Shown: positions 7,241 to 12,557 of the stretch, in pieces
How the letters are laid out: the number at the start of each line of letters is the position of its first letter
Numbering within the stretch: position 1 is the stretch's first letter
NCBI GenBank assembly: GCA_030629485.1
Contig: DAOVOW010000019.1
Coordinates: 1 to 12,557, forward strand
From: a bacterium
GTDB lineage: Bacteria; Zixibacteria; MSB-5A5; GN15; FEB-12
Length of the DNA stretch: 12,557 bases
Reading direction: 5' to 3'
Made by a program: the position numbers and the translations under genes
Notes under the pieces: generated by a model
Databases searched by the model: none
What the model was told of the DNA's origin: nothing
What the model saw: the letters and a program-made list of their open reading frames with translations, nothing else

Positions 7241-8002
7241 TTAGATTCGAGCCACCAGATCCGCCTTGATCCAGCCGCGCCGTTTATTCTCGAACAACAC
7301 GTTGAGATAATCGCCGGATTCAGACAGTATCTCCACGACCAGTCCGGGTGCGCCCTGAAGTTCGATCACGGACTGCTCCGAAGCGCCGGTGTACACCGGG
7401 CTCTCCTCGGATATGATAACAGCTCGGGGAGTCAGGAAATCGTATCGATACTTGAAGGTCGTCAGACTGCCGGCTGCCACCAGTAAGACCAGGCTGACGG
7501 CGGTAACAATGCGCAGCCATGAAGCACCGCGACCAAGGCTGATGCGGATGGTCAGGGCGCCGAGCAACATAAAGAGCATGACCGAGGTGATCCAACCCAG
7601 TTGGTGGAGTTGATAAGGCCGAACCAATGTCTCAAAGAATGTGCGTATCGGATTGAGTTGTACGCCCTCCATTTGGACGCGCGAAAACTGTTTGGCGAAG
7701 TCCAGATTGAAGGCGATATCGTTATCACCCGGCGCCAGCCGCTGAGCTCTGGAGTAGTGTAGAACCGCGTGACCCAGATCACCGGATTTGAAATAGGCAT
7801 TAGCGAGGTTGAAATGAAGTGTGGCCGATTCCAGGTCGCGATCGAGAATACTATGATAAAGTCTGATGGCACTGCCGAAGTCTTTGTCCTCATAGAAGCT
7901 GTTGGCCATGGCAAACTCTTCGGACTGGGCTGACGCCGGCGGAGCAACGAGAATAGCTGCCAGCAGCAAGACCGATAACCACATCACAAGTCGCTCAGCC
8001 AA
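7241..8002 (-). CDS. batE: BatE-like TPR and SH3-domain membrane protein
   Basis: Last gene of the Bat cluster, thought to act with BatA-D at the inner membrane/periplasm in envelope or oxidative stress tolerance; the molecular role is not established. With a TTG start the protein has 253 residues. It opens with a signal peptide (AERLVMWLSVLLLAA, cut after PPASA). Two TPR units follow at about 28-95 (MANSFYEDKDFGSAIRLY and LHFNLANAYFKSGDLGHAV), then two membrane helices at about 130-180. A C-terminal bacterial SH3-like domain at about 192-253 ends GWIKADLVARI. TTG was chosen because a perfect AGGAGGT sits five bases upstream and the resulting signal peptide has a basic n-region. An ATG six codons later lacks both. 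The longest open frame reaches 8098 but would run 104 bases into batD. Confidence 0.87.
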   Translation of the reverse strand: MAERLVMWLSVLLLAAILVAPPASAQSEEFAMANSFYEDKDFGSAIRLYHSILDRDLESATLHFNLANAYFKSGDLGHAVLHYSRAQRLAPGDNDIAFNLDFAKQFSRVQMEGVQLNPIRTFFETLVRPYQLHQLGWITSVMLFMLLGALTIRISLGRGASWLRIVTAVSLVLLVAAGSLTTFKYRYDFLTPRAVIISEESPVYTGASEQSVIELQGAPGLVVEILSESGDYLNVLFENKRRGWIKADLVARI

Positions 8003-9827
8003 ACTTGACCTCCTCCATCCGGATGATGACTTCCTCCGAGTTCTTGAGAGTTTGGTCGATATCGGATTGGGATAGCGATGTCGGTGCAAACCGGGCATAG
8101 TCGCACGTTGTGATGATCCCGGTGACGGCGTCGGTCAGCCCTTCCGGAGTTGAGCGTTGGTTCAGAATCTGCCTGATACTGTCGGTGGTCAGGCCGTGGG
8201 GGGAGGTGTTGAGTTTGTCGGCTATGTACGACTTCAAGGCCCGATAGATTTCTGCATAAAACTCGCCGTGAGTCTCCACCCTGGCCAGTGCTCTGGCTTG
8301 GGCCATACGTTTGCGCGCAATCCTGGCGGCGCCTCGAGCCCGCGCCAGACCGGTGTCGGCCGCCAACTTCTCTCGCCGTCGCCTGATCATAACCGATGCA
8401 ACCAACGCTATTATCGGCACGGCATTGAACAACAGAAGGCCAACGGTTAGCAAAGGCATCCGGCCGACTGGTTGCATCTTGCCCTGGTCTGCCTTGATAT
8501 GCCTGATATCGTGAGCGCGACTGTCGATTGTCATCCCCGGTGAAGAGTAAGGAACAGGAGAATCACTGCTGTAGCCCTCCGGCGCTGTCACCCTGATTCG
8601 GATCGGCTGCGTTGAAATCGTCCGGAACCGTTCCTGCTCCGGGTCGAAATAGTTGAAGCTCAGGCCGGGGATCTCAAGATCGCCGGGGACGCGGGGAATA
8701 AAGACCTCTTCAAACAGTTTAGTGCCGCCCAATTTGTCGTTCTGCTTTGATATTTCTTCGGACGAGGAGGCCCGATAGATGCGGAACTCATCCAACTCAG
8801 GCAACGCAGGCTCAGCCACCGACTTGATGTTACCAGTGCCTGAAATCCTTATGGTCAGCATGATCGGTTGGTTCAACTCCACCTGCTGCTTGTCTGCTTT
8901 GGCGCTGATATTGAAACGACCGATCGTCCCGGTGAAGTGGGACGGTCGATTCTCCTGCGGAATCGGCCTGACCTTCACCCGCAAGGAGCGACTTGAGGCG
9001 CGCGCCTCAACACCGCGCCCGAAGAAATCGTCAAAACCAAAAGCACCGAACGGATCGCGAGACCGCCGTCGCTTCCCCGCCACGGTAGCGCGGATAGTCG
9101 CCCGCCCGATCGTCAGTTCACCTGTCTGCGTCGGAAACAGCGCGTACTTGCGTTCGATAACTTTGTAGCGACGATTATTGATGCGCTGATAATAGGGAGC
9201 TTTGTTACCCAACACCTCATTCCAAAACCCGGTCGTGGACGGTTCCGTTAACTCCGGGCTGCCGTAATACTGGACAGCAATGTAGAACTTCAGAGTCAAT
9301 GTGACCTGTTCGTTGACAAAGGGGTTCTTGTTGTCGACCACCACCTCGAGGAAGTAATCTTTGCTCTCTCCTTTGGTGTCTACCGCGCGTTCGTTTAGAT
9401 CATCCAGTGCACTGCTGCCGCGGTCGAAGACCTTCAACGTGACGACATTTCCTTTGTAGCGTTTGTTATTGTGTACAACGGCAATCTGGTCGATGGGGAA
9501 CTCACCCGGTTTGCGCGGGATTACCAGATAGCGATAGGTCACCGATGATGACACTACGCCATTCACGATGCTGATGTTACTGGAGCGACCTTGCGAGTAG
9601 ATTTCAAAAGCCGGCAAACTGGGAATATGCGGCTCCGGTAAATCCTGTGAGCTGCCGGATACCTCCACCTGAAGTAGCGCCCGCTCATCCAGACCGATAC
9701 TGTTCCGGTCGAGCGTGACATTGACCGTGATGTCATCGGCCGCCTGAGCCATCGGAGCCACCAGCACGGTCACCACGAGAACCGTCGATAGCCGAAACAG
9801 CTTCTTGTTACCAATCCTTACCGACAT
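7995..9827 (-). CDS. batD: BatD-like membrane-anchored periplasmic protein
   Basis: Large Bat-cluster protein of the BatD family (oxygen tolerance), presumed to be a periplasmic scaffold anchored in the inner membrane; biochemical function is unknown. The protein has 610 residues. A signal peptide (RIGNKKLFRLSTVLVVTVLVAPMAQA) is followed by tandem beta-rich, Ig-like domains over about 30-420. The first has the typical VTLDRNSIGLDE and ends IPRKPGEF. A Phe/Gly/Asp-rich loop (RDPFGAFGFDDFFGRG) lies at about 258-272, and a second IPRVPGDLEIP occurs near 377. A membrane helix at about 457-480 is followed by a basic stop-transfer (RRRREK) and a cytoplasmic helical domain. The start ATG at 9827 gives a clean signal peptide and has AGGAG three bases upstream. 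The open frame continues to 9881, which would add 18 charged residues and a 74-base overlap. The chosen start overlaps the TPR gene by 20 bases. Confidence 0.88.
   Translation of the reverse strand: MSVRIGNKKLFRLSTVLVVTVLVAPMAQAADDITVNVTLDRNSIGLDERALLQVEVSGSSQDLPEPHIPSLPAFEIYSQGRSSNISIVNGVVSSSVTYRYLVIPRKPGEFPIDQIAVVHNNKRYKGNVVTLKVFDRGSSALDDLNERAVDTKGESKDYFLEVVVDNKNPFVNEQVTLTLKFYIAVQYYGSPELTEPSTTGFWNEVLGNKAPYYQRINNRRYKVIERKYALFPTQTGELTIGRATIRATVAGKRRRSRDPFGAFGFDDFFGRGVEARASSRSLRVKVRPIPQENRPSHFTGTIGRFNISAKADKQQVELNQPIMLTIRISGTGNIKSVAEPALPELDEFRIYRASSSEEISKQNDKLGGTKLFEEVFIPRVPGDLEIPGLSFNYFDPEQERFRTISTQPIRIRVTAPEGYSSDSPVPYSSPGMTIDSRAHDIRHIKADQGKMQPVGRMPLLTVGLLLFNAVPIIALVASVMIRRRREKLAADTGLARARGAARIARKRMAQARALARVETHGEFYAEIYRALKSYIADKLNTSPHGLTTDSIRQILNQRSTPEGLTDAVTGIITTCDYARFAPTSLSQSDIDQTLKNSEEVIIRMEEVKFG
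8008..8014 (-). promoter_or_regulatory. Perfect Shine-Dalgarno for the batE TTG start
   Basis: AGGAGGT, complementary to the 16S tail, five bases before TTG (8002-8000). It lies within the last codons of batD (the E-E-V of MEEVKFG), so batE initiation is embedded in batD and translation is probably coupled. Confidence 0.7.
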
Positions 9828-10566
9828 AATCTCCTGCAACCTGACGTCGCTTGAGCTTCTTCTGGATTTCCTTTTCATCATCGTGCAAAGCGTTCAGGAT
9901 TCGTTCCGCGTCTTCCCTGGACATCTCGTCCTTATCCTGTGGTTGTGGCTGAGGCTGTTGTTCCTGATCTTGCTGATCCTGCTCTTGATCCTGCTGCTGC
10001 TGCTGGTCCTGTTCCTGCTCCTGATCTTCTTTCTCCTGCTCTTCCTGTTGCTGTTGCTGCTGATCCTGCTGTTGCTGGTCTTCCTGCTGTTCCTGCTTTT
10101 GCTGCGGATCCTTTTCTTGTTGTTGCATCTGTTCTTTGAGCCTGCGGCGCGCCAGTTCGAGATTGAACTTCGCATCCATATCATCAGGATTGATCTCCAG
10201 CGACTTCTGATAGCTCTGGATCGCTTTCTCGTAGTCCTGCATCCTGAACAGCGTGTTGCCCAGGTTGTAGTGGGCCTGAGCTTCAGTATTGATATCGGTG
10301 CTGTTCAGCGCTCGCTGATATTTGTCAACAGCTTCTTCATAACCACCGTCATAATGCAGCGCACCGGCCATATTGTACTCAAGTTCCGGAGATTCCGGAA
10401 GATCGGTCTCAGCATCGTGATAGTACTCCAACGCCTTCCTGTAATCACCGCGGGCCATGGCCTCGTTGCCGTGTTTCACTTTGTCGAAAAGGCCCTCACT
10501 GGCCACCGAACCAGCAAGAATCAGCACCAGGGTAACACCTCTTACCATCATAACTGATTTACGCAT
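9808..10566 (-). CDS. batC: BatC-like periplasmic TPR protein with glutamine-rich tail
   Basis: Tetratricopeptide scaffold between the VWA proteins and BatD. With the ATG at 10566 the protein has 252 residues. The signal peptide begins MRKSVMMVRGVTLVLILAGSVA. Three TPR repeats span about 26-142 (HGNEAMARGDYRKALEYY; YNMAGALHYDGGYEEAVDKY; YNLGNTLFRMQDYEKAIQSY). Residues about 148-210 form a low-complexity tract in which 37 of 63 residues are Gln, the rest mainly Glu and Asp, ending in PQPQPQ. The C-terminal segment MSREDAERILNALHDDEKEIQKKL and the final KDW recall the conserved end of Bat-operon TPR proteins. The longer frame to 10620 would place the signal peptide internally, so it was rejected; the Shine-Dalgarno of the chosen start is weak. 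It overlaps batB by 8 bases. Confidence 0.87.
   Translation of the reverse strand: MRKSVMMVRGVTLVLILAGSVASEGLFDKVKHGNEAMARGDYRKALEYYHDAETDLPESPELEYNMAGALHYDGGYEEAVDKYQRALNSTDINTEAQAHYNLGNTLFRMQDYEKAIQSYQKSLEINPDDMDAKFNLELARRRLKEQMQQQEKDPQQKQEQQEDQQQQDQQQQQQEEQEKEDQEQEQDQQQQQDQEQDQQDQEQQPQPQPQDKDEMSREDAERILNALHDDEKEIQKKLKRRQVAGDYVGKDW
9937..10128 (-). repeat. Low-complexity CAG/CAA-rich tract in the batC-like gene
   Basis: About 190 bases of mixed CAG, CAA, GAG, GAA and GAT codons encoding the Gln/Glu/Asp-rich tail. Codons are mixed rather than a pure triplet run, so selection on the amino-acid composition is more likely than recent slippage alone. The tract also creates a long leucine-rich open frame on the opposite strand, which is an artefact. 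Confidence 0.85.
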
Positions 10567-11581
10567 CGCTCTCGCTCGCAGTTCGCTTTTTTCGTTCCGA
10601 AATGAAGAACTCACCCACAATAAGAAATATGGCCAGCATCAGCGGCCATTGAAAACGGTCGTCGTACCGGGTCACCAACGCACCTTCCAACTCTTTCTTC
10701 TCCATCCTGGAGATATCGTCAAAGATGCGATCCAGTTCAATCTCACCGGCTGTGGCATGGTAGTACTTGCCGCCGGTAGCCAGCGATATCTTCTGGAGGG
10801 TGGTCTCATCCAGACGGGACACGATAACCTCGCCGTTCTGATCTTTCTTGAAGCCAACCTGTTGGCCGTCACGATCTAGAATCGGGATCGGTTCTCCCGC
10901 CGGATCGCCGATCCCAACGGTGTAAATCTTGATCCCTTGCTGTCTGGCCTGGTCGGCCATCTCTTCAGCGCCACCCTCGTGATCCTCACCGTCGGTCAAC
11001 AGCAGCAGCACTTTGTGTTTCTTCTCCTGCTGCGTGAAGGCTCGCGACGCCATACTGATGGCGGCCATCAATGACGTCCCCTGCACGCTGACCGAACTGT
11101 TGTCTACCGCCTCGAGCAGGAATCCCGCCGTCGAATAATCCAGCGTAAGGGGACACTGGATAAACGCTTCGCCGGCAAACACCACCAGCCCGATACGATC
11201 ACCCTTTAGTCGATCTATCACGCCGCGAATTTCCTGTTTGGCTTTGGCCAGACGGTTCGGCTTCATGTCTCGCACCAACATCGAATTGGAGACATCCAAC
11301 GCCACCACAATGTCGATTCCCTGTCGCTTCAACAGTTCGAGATGGGTCCCGAACTGCAATCGGGCCAGGGCGATGGCTACCAGCACCAACCCGGCAAGGA
11401 TTAACATCGCCTTACTCCGCTGACGGGCCAGAGAAATGTACGGCGCGTTTTTCATTATCAGCGGGAGGTCCCCAAACCGTTGCATCAACTTCTTCTTGCG
11501 CGACAAGGCCAGAAAGACAAGGACCCCCAGCAGCAAGACGGCCAGAAGAATCAGGAAGTTTGTCGGTTCAGCAAATCGCAT
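10559..11581 (-). CDS. batB: BatB-like membrane-anchored VWA-domain protein
   Basis: Inner-membrane von Willebrand factor A protein of the Bat system, probably a metal-dependent adhesion/assembly module working with BatA. The protein has 340 residues. Two hydrophobic N-terminal segments (about 8-26 and 58-74) are followed by a VWA domain from about 88 to 275. The MIDAS is intact: DVSNS with Asp96, Ser98 and Ser100, Thr169 in VQGTSL, and Asp197 in LLTDGED. The conserved Bat segment FIQCPLTLDYS lies at 140-150. A C-terminal membrane helix at about 311-328 (WPLMLAIFLIVGEFF) precedes a basic tail. The ATG lies 19 bases past the batA stop with only a weak AGGTG; no alternative is better. The 3' end overlaps the TPR gene by eight bases. 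Confidence 0.93.
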   Translation of the reverse strand: MRFAEPTNFLILLAVLLLGVLVFLALSRKKKLMQRFGDLPLIMKNAPYISLARQRSKAMLILAGLVLVAIALARLQFGTHLELLKRQGIDIVVALDVSNSMLVRDMKPNRLAKAKQEIRGVIDRLKGDRIGLVVFAGEAFIQCPLTLDYSTAGFLLEAVDNSSVSVQGTSLMAAISMASRAFTQQEKKHKVLLLLTDGEDHEGGAEEMADQARQQGIKIYTVGIGDPAGEPIPILDRDGQQVGFKKDQNGEVIVSRLDETTLQKISLATGGKYYHATAGEIELDRIFDDISRMEKKELEGALVTRYDDRFQWPLMLAIFLIVGEFFISERKKRTASESDA

Positions 11582-11600
11582 GGTTCATTCACACCTACTG

Positions 11601-12557
11601 CTAAGGCAGCTTCCGGAAATACGTGTTGGCCAGAATCACTTCAAGCACCAAAAGCAGCAGTCCGGCATAAGTGAAAAAATGAAACAACTCCTGATACTGT
11701 ATGTGCGAGGCGATATTGATTTCCGTCTTCTCCATGGCATCGATTTCTCCGTAGATCGCTTCCAACTCCTCCCCGGAGCGAGCGCGGAAGTACTTGCCGT
11801 CGGTCTTGGCCGCGATCTCTTTGAGCGTTTCTTCATCGATACGCGTCGGCTGGTAGACATACCGTTTGCCGAACAACGGATCATGCACCGGGTACATGGC
11901 ATTGCCCGGCTTGCCGGCGCCGATCGTGTAGATTTTGATGTCCATGGCTTCAGCCAGGGACGCAGCCGTGACCGGATCTATCTCTCCCGCATTGTTGTCG
12001 CCGTCGGTCAACAGAACCATAATGCGACTCTTGGATTCGGATTCGCGCAGACGGTTCACGCCATTGGCGATAGCCATGCCGATCGCCGTGCCGTCCTCGA
12101 CCAGTCCGAAATTGACCTGGTCGACGAAATTCAGGAGCACGCCGTAGTCGGTGGTCAACGGACACTGAGTGAACGAATAGCGCGCAAAGACCACCAATCC
12201 GATACGGTCGTTCACGCGGCGGTGGATAAACTTCTTGATCTCTTCCTTGGCCACATAGAGGCGATTGTGCGGTTTGAAGTCCTCGGCCTGCATCGACGAA
12301 GACACATCAAGGGCCAACATGATATCGATACCTTCGGAGGTCACTTCGGTGTACTCGGTGCCGCTGCGCGGTCGGGCGAAGGCGACGATAAACAACAGCA
12401 CCGCCATCATGCGAAGGAAGGTCAACAGAAAACGATAGCGCTGACGCGAAGTTCGCGCCGCCCGTTTGATAATCCGCACGTCGGAGTACTTGATGGTGGC
12501 CGCCTTGAACCGCTTGCGTCTCAAATGATGGTACGCCATATACGCAAGCACCAATCC
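11601..12557 (-). CDS. batA: BatA-like membrane-anchored VWA-domain protein, partial, N-terminus beyond window
   Basis: First Bat gene in the window; its 5' end is cut by the right edge. The visible 318 codons are in frame to the last base. They begin GLVLAYMAYHHLRRKRFK, the end of an N-terminal membrane helix and its basic flank, so the TTG at 12554 is not a real start and probably about 10-25 residues are missing. A second helix (FLRMMAVLLFIVAFARPRSG) leads into the VWA domain. The MIDAS is complete: DVSSS (83-87 counted from the TTG), Thr in EDGTAIGMAIANG, Asp in LLTDGDNNAGEIDP. The FTQCPLTTDYG segment is shared with BatB. A C-terminal helix, FFTYAGLLLLVLEVILA, ends the protein. The segments GTAIGMAIANGVNRL and DGDNNAGEIDP are typical of BatA rather than BatB. 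In related clusters MoxR and DUF58 genes lie upstream; here they would be off-window. Confidence 0.93.
   Translation of the reverse strand, partial: GLVLAYMAYHHLRRKRFKAATIKYSDVRIIKRAARTSRQRYRFLLTFLRMMAVLLFIVAFARPRSGTEYTEVTSEGIDIMLALDVSSSMQAEDFKPHNRLYVAKEEIKKFIHRRVNDRIGLVVFARYSFTQCPLTTDYGVLLNFVDQVNFGLVEDGTAIGMAIANGVNRLRESESKSRIMVLLTDGDNNAGEIDPVTAASLAEAMDIKIYTIGAGKPGNAMYPVHDPLFGKRYVYQPTRIDEETLKEIAAKTDGKYFRARSGEELEAIYGEIDAMEKTEINIASHIQYQELFHFFTYAGLLLLVLEVILANTYFRKLP

Noticed and set aside
7028..7486. Plus-strand open frame covering the Bat/flippase gap
   Set aside because: Most of its length is antisense to batE and the flippase-like gene, and the protein is low in recognisable features. The gap is better explained by a minus-strand promoter and hairpins.
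8003..8098. N-terminal extension of BatE to 8098
   Set aside because: Arg/Ser-rich residues before the signal peptide and 104 bases of overlap with batD; these residues are the batD C-terminus read in another frame.
9828..9881. N-terminal extension of BatD to 9881
   Set aside because: Would add charged residues before the signal peptide and a 74-base overlap with the TPR gene; the ATG at 9827 gives a normal signal sequence with a ribosome site.
9805..10557. Plus-strand open frame encoding a leucine-rich, apparently membrane-spanning protein
   Set aside because: It is the reverse complement of the Gln-rich tract: CAG/CAA read backwards gives CTG/TTG. It is antisense to a TPR gene with clear domain content and operon context, and the leucine run exactly matches the low-complexity region.
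10567..10620. N-terminal extension of the BatC-like protein to 10620
   Set aside because: Would bury the signal peptide internally and overlap batB by 62 bases.
1..12557. CRISPR arrays, tRNA/rRNA genes, insertion sequences, phage or defence genes
   Set aside because: None seen. The window is almost fully occupied by housekeeping-type envelope, transport and Bat genes on one strand, with no direct-repeat arrays, transposase motifs or composition shifts noticed by eye.

Overview
The window (12,557 bases, mid-50s %GC judged by eye) comes from a Gram-negative, two-membrane bacterium. The signs are a TolC-type outer-membrane channel, a lipobox on the efflux adaptor, cleavable signal peptides and Shine-Dalgarno leaders. 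The five-gene Bat cluster in the order A-B-C-D-E is typical of Bacteroidota, Leptospira and related FCB-type lineages. An uncultured FCB-group bacterium (Zixibacteria-like, for example) is my best guess, but it is inference only. All eleven genes lie on the minus strand, so transcription runs from high to low coordinates. Two genes are cut by the window edges.

Region 1 (12557 to 7241): a Bat (Bacteroides aerotolerance) cluster. It holds two membrane-anchored von Willebrand A proteins (BatA, partial at its 5' end, and BatB), a periplasmic TPR protein with a strongly glutamine-rich tail (BatC-like), a large membrane-anchored BatD, and a TPR plus SH3-like protein (BatE). The last four genes overlap by 8, 20 and 8 bases. 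Several obvious longest-ORF starts are too long; Shine-Dalgarno and signal-peptide evidence places them downstream. BatE most likely starts at a TTG codon behind a perfect AGGAGGT. The usual upstream partners (MoxR ATPase, DUF58 protein) would lie beyond the right edge.

Region 2 (7240 to 5066): after a 169-base gap with two hairpins and a good sigma-70-like promoter comes a two-gene unit. It consists of a polytopic LPG-synthase-TM/UPF0104 flippase-like membrane protein and a CorA-type divalent cation channel, joined by an ATGA overlap.

Region 3 (5065 to 1): a drug/solvent efflux operon with its own regulator. A promoter and an 18-base imperfect palindrome centred on ACCGGT precede a TetR-family repressor. 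It is followed by a TolC-family channel, a membrane-fusion lipoprotein and an RND (HAE1-type) pump whose C-terminal part runs off the left edge. Start and stop codons overlap (ATGA) or are one base apart, so all four are almost certainly co-transcribed and translationally coupled. The operator position predicts that the repressor shuts off the whole operon, including itself.

I see no RNA genes, CRISPR, insertion sequences or phage genes, and no convincing novel system. The points most worth a second look are the efflux operator/promoter, the corrected starts in the Bat and flippase genes, and the glutamine-rich BatC tail.
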